Positions 8,622 to 16,945 of a stretch of DNA of 64,000 nt are shown piece by piece. Position numbers and translations under genes: made by a program. Numbering within the stretch: the stretch's first letter is position 1; every line of letters starts with the position of its first letter. The notes under the pieces were generated by a model. It had not been told where the DNA came from. It did no database searches and saw only the letters and a list, made by a program, of their open reading frames with translations. Where the stretch lies: positions 372,001-436,000 of the forward strand of contig NZ_CP050022.2 of assembly GCF_011602485.2 (NCBI RefSeq), written 5' to 3'. Origin of the DNA: Bradyrhizobium sp. 1(2017) (GTDB lineage: Bacteria > Pseudomonadota > Alphaproteobacteria > Rhizobiales > Xanthobacteraceae).

Positions 8622-9563
8622 TTATGTCGGCTTGGCCTTCAGATAGGGTTTCCTGTCTCGCATCATGGCATTGAGCACGGTTAGCAGCTTCCTGGCTACG
8701 GCAATGAGGGCGAGCTTGGCTGGTTTGCCGGCCTGTCGCAGTCGTGCGTAGAAGACCTTGAACGGATCGGCCCGGCGGACCGCGTTGAGAGCGGCCATGT
8801 AGAGGGCATCCCGGACGCGCTTTCGGCCGCCGGCGATCTTGCGTTTGCCACGGAAAGCGCCGCTATCGACGTTGAAGGGGGCGAGGCCGGCGAGCGCCGC
8901 GATCTGCTTGGCTCCGACATGCCCGAGTTCCGGCATCTTCGCGATGAGCTGCATGCAGGCCACGGGACCCACGCCAGGCAGTGAGCGCATCAATCGCGCA
9001 TCGTCCGCGATCTCCGGCTCGGCCTTGATCAGTGCGCTGATGTCGGCCTCGATCTCGGCGATCTCGCTGTCGAGGACCTCAATGAGGCGGCCGATCCGAT
9101 CGGCCATGGCGTGGCTATCGGCCTCGCTTCGCCGGTTCTTCTCCTGCGCGCGCATGAGGACCAACTGGTCTCGCCGTTTTGCAAGCCCTGCCAAGGCATT
9201 GCGGGCGGGATTGGCGACCTGCTCGGTGGCCGGCTGCATGGCTCGCGCAAAAGCTGCCAGCATCCGCGCATCGATCGGATCAGTCTTGGCGAGCTGGCCG
9301 CTGGCACGTGCGAAGTCGCGCGCCCGGGCCGGGTTGATCCGGGCAAAGCGGATTCCGGCCTGGCTCAGCACCTCGCGAAGTTCGAGGTCATAGACGCCCG
9401 TGGCCTCGAAGACGACCAGCACATCGCATCGCCAACGCGCCGCGATCTGTGTGATGGCCTGCGTCGCGTTGGCGATGCGCTCCGGAAAGGCCAAGCCTTC
9501 ATCGAAGATATCGAGATATTGTTTGGAGACGTCGATTCCGACGCAACGAAGGGGTATGATCAC
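8622..9563 (-). CDS. IS110-family transposase (DEDD recombinase)
   Basis: The 313-residue protein has the RuvC-like DEDD domain at the N-terminus, with Asp11 (GIDVSK), Glu53 (VFEATG), Asp95 and Asp98 (KTDPIDAR). The Transposase_20 domain follows at the C-terminus (SLPGVGPV near 194, IAALAGLAPFN near 221), with Ser234 in VDSGAFRGKRKI as the probable nucleophile. All catalytic residues are present and the frame is intact, so it may be active. Start GTG 9563. The stop codon lies only 6 bp from the element's right end, so the C-terminal codons double as the donor end. The non-coding region is upstream, as in the IS621-like group. Confidence 0.95.
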   Translation of the reverse strand: MIIPLRCVGIDVSKQYLDIFDEGLAFPERIANATQAITQIAARWRCDVLVVFEATGVYDLELREVLSQAGIRFARINPARARDFARASGQLAKTDPIDARMLAAFARAMQPATEQVANPARNALAGLAKRRDQLVLMRAQEKNRRSEADSHAMADRIGRLIEVLDSEIAEIEADISALIKAEPEIADDARLMRSLPGVGPVACMQLIAKMPELGHVGAKQIAALAGLAPFNVDSGAFRGKRKIAGGRKRVRDALYMAALNAVRRADPFKVFYARLRQAGKPAKLALIAVARKLLTVLNAMMRDRKPYLKAKPT

Positions 9564-9693
9564 GATGCCTGTCCCTGTGATGCGAGGTCTGTTGGCGCAG
9601 CCTCGTGCAACTGTTCAGGTTGGTAATGGAACGGGCGGGAGGCCGAGCCGGCTCACGGCGTCAAGCGCCAAGGACCCAACGGCTTCCCGCCCA
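9564..9693 (-). ncRNA. candidate bridge RNA of the IS110-family element
   Basis: The non-coding stretch upstream of the transposase folds into two guide loops. Loop 1 is closed by GGGCGGGA/TCCCGCCC (9685-9692 with 9633-9640). It holds TGGGTCC (9678-9672, minus strand), identical to the left target, and GCCGG (9652-9648 region), complementary to the right target plus core. Loop 2 has a CGAGG/CCTCG hairpin (9601-9605 with 9583-9587). It is flanked by AACAGTTGC (9615-9607), identical to the element's transposase-distal end, and CACAGG (9579-9574), complementary to its other end plus core. This is the left/right target and left/right donor guide arrangement described for IS621-type bridge RNAs. 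RNA ends are inferred. Confidence 0.85.
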
Positions 9694-9698
9694 ACCCC

Positions 9699-9722
9699 AT
9701 TCTGACAGACTTCCAAGACACA
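9699..9722 (-). promoter_or_regulatory. half promoter completed only in the excised circle
   Basis: On the transposase strand the left end reads TGTGTCTTGGAAGTCTGT followed by CAGAAT (9704-9699), a plausible -10. Joining the element's ends through the CC core gives ...AGTTG-CC-TGTG..., which contains TTGCCT exactly 17 bp before CAGAAT. The chromosomal flank now in place (GGTCCC-TGTG) does not supply TTG. A start about 7 nt downstream of the -10 falls at 9692, the first base of the target-loop stem. IS621 is known to use such a junction promoter; here it is inferred from sequence. Confidence 0.6.
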
Positions 9723-9880
9723 GGGACCCATAACCACAGGGAGCAGTTTGGCGACGACTGTCAATTATACTCTGCATTGGGACGAGCACGGTGCATCACC
9801 GATAGATCACGCGGTATGGGTCCCGGTCTTCGCCGGGACGACACCGAGGGTTTGGATGAGCCGTAAGAAAAAGCGCGCGC

Positions 9881-10990
9881 CTACGACGCCCTTACCTGCC
9901 AGAACCTGAGCGTGCGCCGTGCATTCTCCGGCGTCATTCTCGCGTAATGCCCCTGCGCCCGCGCGAGATCCGTCGACTTCATCGCGCCCGTCGCAAAACG
10001 GCTTTCGAGCACGGCAGCGGTCGTCTCCCAGCTGAGCTGCGCGGCCTTGCACGGCACCAGGAGGCCGTCGTCGCGCAGGCTCTGCATCAGCGGGCGAATG
10101 ACCTCGACGGTCGAGCCGGACAGGGCGGCCAGGGCCGCGGCGGTCTCCTCATAGCGCCGCTGTGTGGCAAAGCCGAGCAGCGTCGCTTCGCCGAGCTGGC
10201 CGGTCGCCTTGAGATTTGCAATCGCGCGTTTGGCGCCTTCGAAATCGCGCACGCCAGACATCTCGCGCGCGACGCCGACGGTGACGGCGGCAATCGCGCT
10301 CTGGATTTCCTCGAACAGATGCGGGGGAGCACGCGACAGCAGGCGGGTGCGAACGACGTCGGTCGCCGACCGCAGCAATTGGCGGCGAAGGTCCGAGGGC
10401 AAGTCGACGCGCACGCCGACGCTGATGGCGAGTTCGGGGTCCGCCTCGGCCTGCCCGACGATGACGGCGAATCCATTTCCTGACACGCGCGCGCCCGGAT
10501 TGGCGGCAAGCCGCCGGCTGACGCTGGGATAGCGGCGCGCCAGCAGCGCATCGGTGACGATCTCCTTCAGCCACCAGCGCCCGGCGACCGCGAGCAGATG
10601 CGGCTCGCCCTTGCTGGATGCGATCTTCAACAGCTCGCCGTCGTCGAGGCGGGCGGATTCCTGCAGCACGGGACCGGCGATGCGGATCTCGTCATGGTTG
10701 GCGAGGCGGCGGATCACCGAGGGCGGCGCCTGCGCGATCGGCGCGAGCTGGGCGCTGATCTCGGCCAGCGCCACGCGGGCGCCGATGTCGGCGATGGCGC
10801 GCAGTTCGATGGTGCCGATCAGGCGCTCGAGCACGTCGTCGAACAGCGCGATCTGCGCGTCGTCGAAGCTGCCGGCGGAAGACAGGAACAGGTCGGTGAC
10901 GCGCCGGGCCGTCTCAAGCCCCTTTTCCGGCGAGCCCATCCGTATCGCGGATTCGACCTCGTCGATGATCGATAGATCGGCCTTTGACAT
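9881..10990 (-). CDS. DUF2336 domain protein
   Basis: A predicted cytoplasmic, mainly helical protein of 369 residues matching the alphaproteobacterial DUF2336 family. Its role is unknown; related proteins have HEAT-like repeats. Visible blocks include RLANHDEIRIAGPVLQES and RRYPSVSRRLAANPGARVSG, arranged as repeats. The start chosen is ATG 10990 (MSKADLSIIDEVE), because the longer frame to 11137 would overlap the upstream pseudouridine synthase and its extra residues look untranslated. No signal peptide or membrane segment is seen. Confidence 0.82.
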   Translation of the reverse strand: MSKADLSIIDEVESAIRMGSPEKGLETARRVTDLFLSSAGSFDDAQIALFDDVLERLIGTIELRAIADIGARVALAEISAQLAPIAQAPPSVIRRLANHDEIRIAGPVLQESARLDDGELLKIASSKGEPHLLAVAGRWWLKEIVTDALLARRYPSVSRRLAANPGARVSGNGFAVIVGQAEADPELAISVGVRVDLPSDLRRQLLRSATDVVRTRLLSRAPPHLFEEIQSAIAAVTVGVAREMSGVRDFEGAKRAIANLKATGQLGEATLLGFATQRRYEETAAALAALSGSTVEVIRPLMQSLRDDGLLVPCKAAQLSWETTAAVLESRFATGAMKSTDLARAQGHYARMTPENARRTLRFWQVRAS

Positions 10991-11121
10991 CACGCGCTGC
11001 TCGTCCTGAGCGGTTAGGGAAGCTTGTTCTAAGCAACCGCTATCATTAGAGGCGAGCGCTGAAGGTTTGGTAAACCATGGCGCGGTAGCCAAGCACTGAT
11101 CCGCGCCATCAGGGTTGAGCG

Positions 11122-11829
11122 CTACTCTCCATTCCACCCGCAGGCGCGGAGTTTTTCGTGCATATGCGACGGGGCCGGTGCGACGACGCGGACCGGCTCC
11201 TTGTTCCGGGAGATCGGCACCACGATCTCGCGGGAATGCAGGTGCAGCTTCGGCTCGCCGAAGCGGGGGCCGTTGCCGTAAATGTTATCGCCGAAGATCG
11301 GCCAGCCTGTCGCGGCCGAATGCACCCGCAATTGGTGGGTCCGTCCGGTGACGGGTTCCATGGCGAGCCAGGTGAAGCCGTCACCGCGGCCCAACACCTT
11401 CCAATTGGTGATCGCCTTCTGGCCCTCCGGGTCCGGCTTCTGCCACCAGCCTCGCTCGGCGTTGAGCCGGCCGAGCGGCATGTCGATGCTGCCTTCATCC
11501 TCGGCGGGCCCGCCCTCGACCACGGTCCAGTAGGTCTTGCCGATCTTGCCGTGCTTGAAAAGAAGACCGAGCGAGGCCGTCGCCTTGCGATGGCGGCCGA
11601 GCACGAGGCAGCCGGAGGTGTCCTTGTCCAGCCGGTGGGCCAGCACCGGCGGCCGCGGCAGGCCGAAGCGGAGCGCGTCGAAGGAATCCTCCAGATTGGG
11701 GCCGCCCTTGGGACCGCGATGCACCGGCAGGCCGGCCGGCTTGTTGATGACCAGCATCAGCCCGTCGCGATGAAGCACGCGCGACAAGATTTCCTCGGCG
11801 GTCAATTCGGGAACATCGAGCAATTGCAA
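11122..11829 (-). CDS. RluA-family RNA pseudouridine synthase, short form
   Basis: An RluA-type pseudouridine synthase of 235 residues. The catalytic-Asp motif HRLDKDTSG is near residue 66, followed by GKTYWTVVEG and the RTHQLRVH motif near 166. There is no S4 domain, so it is shorter than RluC or RluD (about 320). The RNA target cannot be told from sequence. The start is TTG at 11829 (MQLLDVPELT) without a clear Shine-Dalgarno. It is divergent from ftsY, with 41 bp between start codons. Confidence 0.88.
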   Translation of the reverse strand: MQLLDVPELTAEEILSRVLHRDGLMLVINKPAGLPVHRGPKGGPNLEDSFDALRFGLPRPPVLAHRLDKDTSGCLVLGRHRKATASLGLLFKHGKIGKTYWTVVEGGPAEDEGSIDMPLGRLNAERGWWQKPDPEGQKAITNWKVLGRGDGFTWLAMEPVTGRTHQLRVHSAATGWPIFGDNIYGNGPRFGEPKLHLHSREIVVPISRNKEPVRVVAPAPSHMHEKLRACGWNGE

Positions 11830-11870
11830 GACTTTCGTTTATGGGCCGGAACGGCTAACACACCCCCGCC

Positions 11871-12815
11871 ATGAACGATACCTCCGAGACCCCCAAGCTG
11901 AGCTGGTGGCGCCGCCTGTCCAACGGGCTGAAGCGCACCTCGTCCTCGCTCGGGACCGCGGTCGCCGACCTCGTCACCAAGCGCAAGCTCGACCGCGCCA
12001 TGCTCGACGACATCGAGGACGTGCTGCTGCGCGCCGATCTCGGCACCCAGGTCGCCGTGCGGATCGCGGACGCTGTCGGCGCGGGGCGCTACGACAAGGC
12101 GATCTCGGCGGACGAGGTCAAGGACGTCGTCGCGACCGAGGTCGAGAAGGTGCTGGCGCCGGTGGCAAAGCCCCTCGAGATCGACAGGGGCAAGAAGCCG
12201 TTCGTGATCCTCGTGGTCGGCGTCAACGGGTCCGGCAAGACCACCACGATCGGAAAGCTCTCGCAAAAGTTCGCATCCGAAGGCCGCAAGGTGATGCTGG
12301 CCGCCGGCGACACGTTTCGCGCGGCAGCCATCGAGCAGCTCAAGGTCTGGGGCGAGCGCACCAGGACACCCGTCATCGCGGGGGCGCAGGGCTCGGATTC
12401 GGCGAGCCTTGCCTTCAACGCGCTGACCGCGGCGAAGGAGCAGAACATCGACGTGCTCCTGATCGACACCGCCGGCCGCCTGCAGAACAAGGCCGAGCTG
12501 ATGAACGAGCTCGAGAAGGTCGTGCGCGTGATCCGCAAGGTGGATGACACTGCGCCGCATGCCGTGCTGCTTGTGCTCGATGCCACCGTCGGCCAGAACG
12601 CGCTGTCGCAGGTCGAGGCCTTTCATCGCACCGCCGGGGTCACCGGCCTCGTGATGACCAAGCTCGACGGCACCGCGCGCGGCGGCATCCTGGTGGCGCT
12701 CGCGGAGAAATTCAAGCTGCCGGTGCATTTCATCGGCGTCGGCGAAGGCGTCGACGATCTCGCGCCCTTCACCGCGCGCGATTTCGCCCGGGCGATCGCC
12801 GGAATCGAGTCATAG
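11871..12815 (+). CDS. ftsY: signal recognition particle receptor FtsY
   Basis: FtsY is the membrane-associated GTPase that receives Ffh-ribosome complexes at the translocon. The 314-residue product has a short N domain starting WWRRLSNGLKRTSSSL and an NG domain with P-loop GVNGSGKTTT at about 117-126, AAGDTFRAAA, LIDTAGRLQNK near 200 and MTKLDGTARGG near 261. It lacks the long acidic A domain of E. coli FtsY, which is common in alphaproteobacteria. Its partner gene ffh lies 9 kb to the left. Confidence 0.97.
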   Translation: MNDTSETPKLSWWRRLSNGLKRTSSSLGTAVADLVTKRKLDRAMLDDIEDVLLRADLGTQVAVRIADAVGAGRYDKAISADEVKDVVATEVEKVLAPVAKPLEIDRGKKPFVILVVGVNGSGKTTTIGKLSQKFASEGRKVMLAAGDTFRAAAIEQLKVWGERTRTPVIAGAQGSDSASLAFNALTAAKEQNIDVLLIDTAGRLQNKAELMNELEKVVRVIRKVDDTAPHAVLLVLDATVGQNALSQVEAFHRTAGVTGLVMTKLDGTARGGILVALAEKFKLPVHFIGVGEGVDDLAPFTARDFARAIAGIES

Positions 12816-12822
12816 GTTTTTT

Positions 12823-12925
12823 GTCATGCTCCGCGCAGGCGGGGCATCCAGTACGCCGCGCCTTCTCGGTTCAAGCCGAGCTGCCTCTGGAATACTGGAT
12901 CCCCCGCCTTCGCGGGGGATGACAG
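12823..12925. repeat. inverted palindromic pair between ftsY and yciB
   Basis: Left unit gtcatgctccgcgcaggcgg ... catccagta (12823-12853) faces right unit tactggatcccccgcc ... ggggatgac (12895-12923). This is a second repeat family (gtcatnnc...ccagta), also seen at 36845-36894 and 41133-41243. It fills the gap between two genes of the same orientation. Confidence 0.75.
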
Positions 12926-12941
12926 CAACAAAGGTCAGATA

Positions 12942-13544
12942 ATGGACAAGACCCAGCCGCATCCGCTGTTCAAGCTCGCGACCGAGCTCGGTCCGCTGCT
13001 CGTGTTCTTCTTCGTGAATGCGAAGTTCAATCTGTTCGCAGCGACCGGCGCCTTCATGGTGGCGATCGTGGCGGCGATGGCGGCGTCCTACGTGGTGACG
13101 CGCCACATCCCGGTGATGGCGATCGTGACGGGCGTGATCGTGCTGGTGTTCGGCACGCTGACCCTGGTGCTGCACGACGAGACCTTCATCAAGGTCAAGC
13201 CGACCATCATCTACGGTCTGTTCGCCGTGATCCTCGGCGGCGGCCTCTTGTTCGGCCGGTCCTTCATCGCGGTGATGTTCGACCAGGTGTTCAACCTGAC
13301 GCCGCAGGGCTGGCGCATCCTGACGCTGCGCTGGGCGCTGTTCTTCGCCGGCATGGCGGTGCTGAACGAAATCATCTGGCGCACCCAGAGCACGGACTTC
13401 TGGGTGAATTTCAAGGTCTTCGGCGTCCTGCCGCTGACGGCCATCTTCGGCATGATCCAGATGCCGCTGATCAAGCGCTACCATCTCGAGCCCGCGTCGC
13501 TGGAGGCGAGCGAGGCCGAGGCAGGGGATGTGAGCAAGGGGTAG
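12942..13544 (+). CDS. yciB: septation protein A homologue / YciB inner-membrane protein
   Basis: A 200-residue polytopic inner-membrane protein of the YciB/IspZ family, linked to normal septation and envelope integrity. It opens [20 protein letters not shown], which is characteristic, and has about five hydrophobic segments (around 17-60, 62-80, 90-108, 125-145, 155-172). Near residue 140 comes [20 protein letters not shown], another family block. The ATG at 12942 follows a repeat-filled spacer, so it may be weakly coupled to ftsY. Confidence 0.92.
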   Translation: MDKTQPHPLFKLATELGPLLVFFFVNAKFNLFAATGAFMVAIVAAMAASYVVTRHIPVMAIVTGVIVLVFGTLTLVLHDETFIKVKPTIIYGLFAVILGGGLLFGRSFIAVMFDQVFNLTPQGWRILTLRWALFFAGMAVLNEIIWRTQSTDFWVNFKVFGVLPLTAIFGMIQMPLIKRYHLEPASLEASEAEAGDVSKG

Positions 13545-13625
13545 AGCGAAGCGTCGCCCCACATGCCGCTGTCATGCCCGCTTGACCGGGGCAGATGACA
13601 GCTCGTGTTTCGTACGAGCGTAGAG

Positions 13626-14222
13626 CTAACTCCCCGCCGCCTTCAGCGCCTTCTCCAGCTCCGGCATCAGCACCGTCTTGAGGTTTTGCGGCGTGACCGG
13701 GCCGACCAGCTTGTAGACGATGGTGCCTTCGCGCCCGACGACGAAGGTCTCCGGCACGCCATAGACGCCCCATTCGATCGAGGCGCGGCCGTTGGCGTCC
13801 ACGCCGACATAACCGAACGGATTGCCGTAGCGTCCGAGGAAGCGCCGCGCGTTGTCGGCTGCGTCCTTGTAGTTGATGCCGACGAGCTGGAAGCGCTTGT
13901 CCTTGGCGAGCTCGGTCAGAAGCGGGGCCTCGTCATGGCACGGCACGCACCAGGACGCCCAGACATTGACGAGGCTCACCTTGCCCTTGAAGGCGGCGGG
14001 ATCGAGCCCCGGCACCGGCGCATTGCCGGCCTGCAATCCGTCGAGCGGCGGCAGCACCGTCTGAGGGGCCGGCCGGCCGATCAGCGCGGACGGAATCCGC
14101 GAGGGATCGCCGCTGCCGAGCCTGAACCAGAACAGCAGCGCAAGGCCGATGAAGGCAATCAGCGGCAGCACCATCAGGAAGGTGCGGCGCTGCGGCGTCG
14201 CGGAGGTCGATTGATCGTTCAT
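13626..14222 (-). CDS. ccmG: thiol:disulfide interchange protein CcmG (DsbE)
   Basis: CcmG is a membrane-anchored periplasmic thioredoxin that keeps the apocytochrome c CXXCH cysteines reduced for heme attachment. The 198-residue product has one N-terminal membrane anchor (FLMVLPLIAFIGLALLFWF), then a TlpA-like fold with WASWCVPCHDEAP (active-site Cys-Val-Pro-Cys) and YGVPETFVVGREG (cis-Pro loop). It is the last gene of the ccmC-ccmD-ccmG run; the ATG at 14222 lies 10 bp after the ccmD stop. Confidence 0.96.
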   Translation of the reverse strand: MNDQSTSATPQRRTFLMVLPLIAFIGLALLFWFRLGSGDPSRIPSALIGRPAPQTVLPPLDGLQAGNAPVPGLDPAAFKGKVSLVNVWASWCVPCHDEAPLLTELAKDKRFQLVGINYKDAADNARRFLGRYGNPFGYVGVDANGRASIEWGVYGVPETFVVGREGTIVYKLVGPVTPQNLKTVLMPELEKALKAAGS

Positions 14223-14232
14223 GAGTGATGCC

Positions 14233-14412
14233 TCATGGCCGATCCACCGCGCTGCGGCCGGAACGGCGCGTGACGCCGCTGCGGTCCAGCTCGCGCAGGC
14301 GCGCGGTCTGGTTGCGATAGTCGAGCACGATCCAGCCGATCAGGATCGCGACCACGACGGCCACCGCGGCATAGGACGTCAGGATGAAGGAGGCGTAAGG
14401 ACCGAGCGACAT
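14233..14412 (-). CDS. ccmD: heme exporter protein CcmD (59 aa)
   Basis: A very small membrane protein read from ATG 14412: [17 protein letters not shown], followed by a single transmembrane stretch ([13 protein letters not shown]) and a basic cytoplasmic tail with DYRNQ and RLRELDRSG. This is the usual CcmD pattern. CcmD holds the CcmABC complex to the heme chaperone CcmE and is needed for release of holo-CcmE. It starts 2 bp after the ccmC stop and ends 10 bp before ccmG. Confidence 0.93.
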   Translation of the reverse strand: MSLGPYASFILTSYAAVAVVVAILIGWIVLDYRNQTARLRELDRSGVTRRSGRSAVDRP

Positions 14413-14414
14413 GG

Positions 14415-15200
14415 TCAGGCGGCCCCGACTTCGTTCGACGCATTTTCTGAACGCGAACCGGGTTCGCTCGAAAACGCGATGCGGCTCGCCTGCATCATCT
14501 GCAGGGAGCGGACGCGGCGGCGCAGGATCTCGTTGCGCATCGCCGCCAGGTGCAGCGTGACGAACAGCAGTGTGAAGGCGACCGCCATCACCAGCAGCGG
14601 AATCAGGAACGATTTGTCCAGCGCCGAGCCGCCCATGCGCATCACCGAAGCCGGTTGATGCAGCGTGTTCCACCAGTCGACCGAGAATTTGATGATGGGC
14701 AGGTTGATTGCGCCGACCAGGGTCAGCACCGCGGCTGCGCGCGCCGCGCGCGAGGGATCGTCGACCGCGCGCCACAGCGCCATCAGGCCGAGATACATCA
14801 GGAACAGGATCAGCACCGAGGTCAGCCGCGCGTCCCATTCCCAATAGGTGCCCCACATCGGCCGGCCCCACAGCGAGCCCGTGAGCAGCGCGAGGAAAGT
14901 GAAGGCGGCGCCGATGGGCGCTGCCGCCTTCGCGGCGACGTCGGCGAGCGGATGCCGCCACACCAGCGTGCCCAGGGAGGCGATGCTCATCACCCCCCAC
15001 ACGAACATCGCGAGCCAGGCATTGGGCACGTGGATGAACATAATTTTGACGGTCGCGCCCTGCTGATAGTCGTCGGGTGCGAGCGCGGCCTGATACAGGC
15101 CGATCGCGAGCAGGATGACGGTCGCAGCTGCGAGCCACGGCAGCGCCCGCGCCGTGAGCGCAAGGAACCGCGTCGGATTGGCGAGGTCGATCAGCGTCAT
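14415..15200 (-). CDS. ccmC: heme exporter protein CcmC
   Basis: CcmC presents heme to CcmE in the periplasm. The 261-residue protein has six hydrophobic segments, the Trp-rich heme motif ([18 protein letters not shown], near residues 120-138) and conserved His residues before it (MFIHVPNAW near 53) and after it. The C-terminal tail after about 235 is soluble and not conserved. A FixK/FNR-type box lies 61 bp upstream of the ATG (15261-15274), so ccmCDG may have its own oxygen-responsive promoter, apart from ccmA and ccmB. Confidence 0.96.
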   Translation of the reverse strand: MTLIDLANPTRFLALTARALPWLAAATVILLAIGLYQAALAPDDYQQGATVKIMFIHVPNAWLAMFVWGVMSIASLGTLVWRHPLADVAAKAAAPIGAAFTFLALLTGSLWGRPMWGTYWEWDARLTSVLILFLMYLGLMALWRAVDDPSRAARAAAVLTLVGAINLPIIKFSVDWWNTLHQPASVMRMGGSALDKSFLIPLLVMAVAFTLLFVTLHLAAMRNEILRRRVRSLQMMQASRIAFSSEPGSRSENASNEVGAA

Positions 15201-15260
15201 GGTATTTTGATAATCATCCGGGAGCGCTCAGGCAATCAGCACGAAAGCGCGTGGCGAAAG

Positions 15261-15274
15261 TTGATCCGGGTCAA
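15261..15274 (-). promoter_or_regulatory. FixK/FNR-type box upstream of ccmCDG
   Basis: The perfect dyad TTGA-TCCGGG-TCAA (minus strand TTGACCCGGATCAA) lies in the 91-bp gap between ccmB and ccmC, centred about 67 bp upstream of the ccmC ATG. It fits the FixK2/FNR consensus TTGA-N6-TCAA. In rhizobia FixK2 activates microaerobic respiration genes, including c-type cytochrome functions, so the location makes sense. No strong -10 was seen at the expected distance. Confidence 0.6.
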
Positions 15275-15291
15275 GGACGGCCTGCCCCATC

Positions 15292-15960
15292 TCAGTCGAG
15301 ACCATGCCGCAGGCTCGCCGCGGCCGCGAAGGGGCCGATCACGAGGCTGACCAGCGACAGCGCGCACAGGATCGAGAACGGCGCGCCGAACGTCATGGGA
15401 CCGACGATCACGGCCTGCGAGGCGGCAACGCCGAAAATCAGCACCGGGATCGACAGCGGCAGCACCAGCACCGCCATCAGCAGCCCGCCGCGATGCAGGG
15501 TCACCGCCAGCGCCGCGCCGATCATCCCGGTAAAGGTCAGGGCCGGCGTGCCCGCCAGCAGCGTCAGCGCCACCGCGCCGGTCGCGACCATGTCGAGGTT
15601 GAGCAGGAGGCCGAGCACGGGGGTTGCGACAATCAGCGGCAGGCCGGCGGCCAGCCAATGCGCCAGCGCCTTGGCGGCGCAGGCGAGTTCCAGCGGCGTC
15701 CGGCTCATGGTGATCAGGTCGAGCGAGCCGTCCTCGTGGTCGGCCATGAACAGCCGGTCCAGGGTCAGCAGGCTTGCGAGCAGCGCGCCCAGCCACAGGA
15801 TCGCCGGCCCCAGCCGCGACAGCAGCGCCAGATCCGGCCCCACCGCGAACGGCATCAGCACCACCACGGTCAGGAAGAACAGCACGCCGATCAGCGCCCC
15901 GCCGCCGACGCGAAGCGCGATCCGGATGTCCCGGCGGATCAGGGCAGCGAGGGCGGTCAT
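15292..15960 (-). CDS. ccmB: heme exporter protein CcmB
   Basis: CcmB is the membrane subunit that pairs with the CcmA ATPase in the system releasing holo-CcmE. From ATG 15960 (MTALAALIRRDIRIALRVGG) the product is 222 residues with six hydrophobic segments and the conserved block FMADHEDGSLDLI near residue 78. The frame extends upstream to 16008, but that part is repeat DNA. Normally ccmB abuts ccmA; here 271 bp of repeats separate them. Confidence 0.95.
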   Translation of the reverse strand: MTALAALIRRDIRIALRVGGGALIGVLFFLTVVVLMPFAVGPDLALLSRLGPAILWLGALLASLLTLDRLFMADHEDGSLDLITMSRTPLELACAAKALAHWLAAGLPLIVATPVLGLLLNLDMVATGAVALTLLAGTPALTFTGMIGAALAVTLHRGGLLMAVLVLPLSIPVLIFGVAASQAVIVGPMTFGAPFSILCALSLVSLVIGPFAAAASLRHGLD

Positions 15961-16231
15961 GGGGTGGCTCCGGCGGTGCCGCGACCCTGGACCTCGCGCC
16001 ACAGGCACGGTGCGCTCCCTCCCCCCTCGTGGGGGAGGGCAGGGGAGGGGCGTAGCCCCGGGCGAGATGCTTTTGAGGGGCGGACTGCCAGCAACAGAGC
16101 CCGCGCTTTCCGAGTGCTAGAACCGAGGCGCTGTGCCGTGTGGCACCCCCCTCCCTGACCCTCTCCCACACGGGGGGAGGGAATGGGGGGAGCAGCACCT
16201 GGCCGCTCGAAAAGCTGAGGGTCGGTCGGAA
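15961..16231. repeat. G/C-run palindromes separating ccmA from ccmB
   Basis: The 271-bp gap holds two facing G/C-run units: ctccctcccccctcgtgggg (16015-16034, continuing as gaggg) and caccccc-ctccctgaccctctcccacacgg (16145-16173, followed by ggggaggg). Together they can form a long stem. No gene was found in the gap. The unit looks like the cctccccctcgtgggggagg type of dispersed repeat. Confidence 0.7.
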
Positions 16232-16858
<627 letters not shown>

Positions 16859-16945
16859 GGCCAGGCCTCAGGAAAACTTGGGGTAGCGCATGGGAATTTT
16901 TGGCTCGGGGATTGCTGCTGCACGATTGTCGCTGTGGCGGCGCGG

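Larger units (their letters stand above)
8614..9722 (-). mobile_element. IS110-family insertion sequence, complete, about 1.1 kb, target core CC
   Basis: Boundaries come from comparing the interrupted REP with the intact copy at 4542-4574. On the plus strand the junctions read ggcc-gg-caactg (8610-8621) and agacaca-gg-gaccca (9717-9730), and the empty site is ggcc-gg-gaccca. The element therefore lies between two copies of a GG (CC on the transposase strand) dinucleotide, at 8614-8615 and 9723-9724. There are no terminal inverted repeats, as expected for IS110. It contains one intact transposase and about 160 bp of non-coding DNA upstream of it. Confidence 0.9.
8596..9842. repeat. REP-like inverted pair split by the IS110-family element
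   Basis: The left REP unit begins gtcgtcccggcgaaggcc (8596-8613), is interrupted by the IS, and resumes as gacccataaccac (9725-9737). The facing unit is at 9811-9842 (gcggtatgggtcccggtc ... gggacgac). Removing the IS restores a unit that matches 4542-4570 base for base through gacccata. The spacer between the two units (9738-9810) resembles that at 544-597. Confidence 0.85.

Noticed and set aside
8614..9724. Terminal inverted repeats or a longer target duplication flanking the IS
   Set aside because: None found; only the CC core is present at both ends, as expected for an IS110-family element.
14219..14443. 74-codon frame over ccmD
   Set aside because: Arg/Pro-rich shadow frame; the true ccmD is in another frame (14233-14412) with a membrane segment and the CcmD tail.
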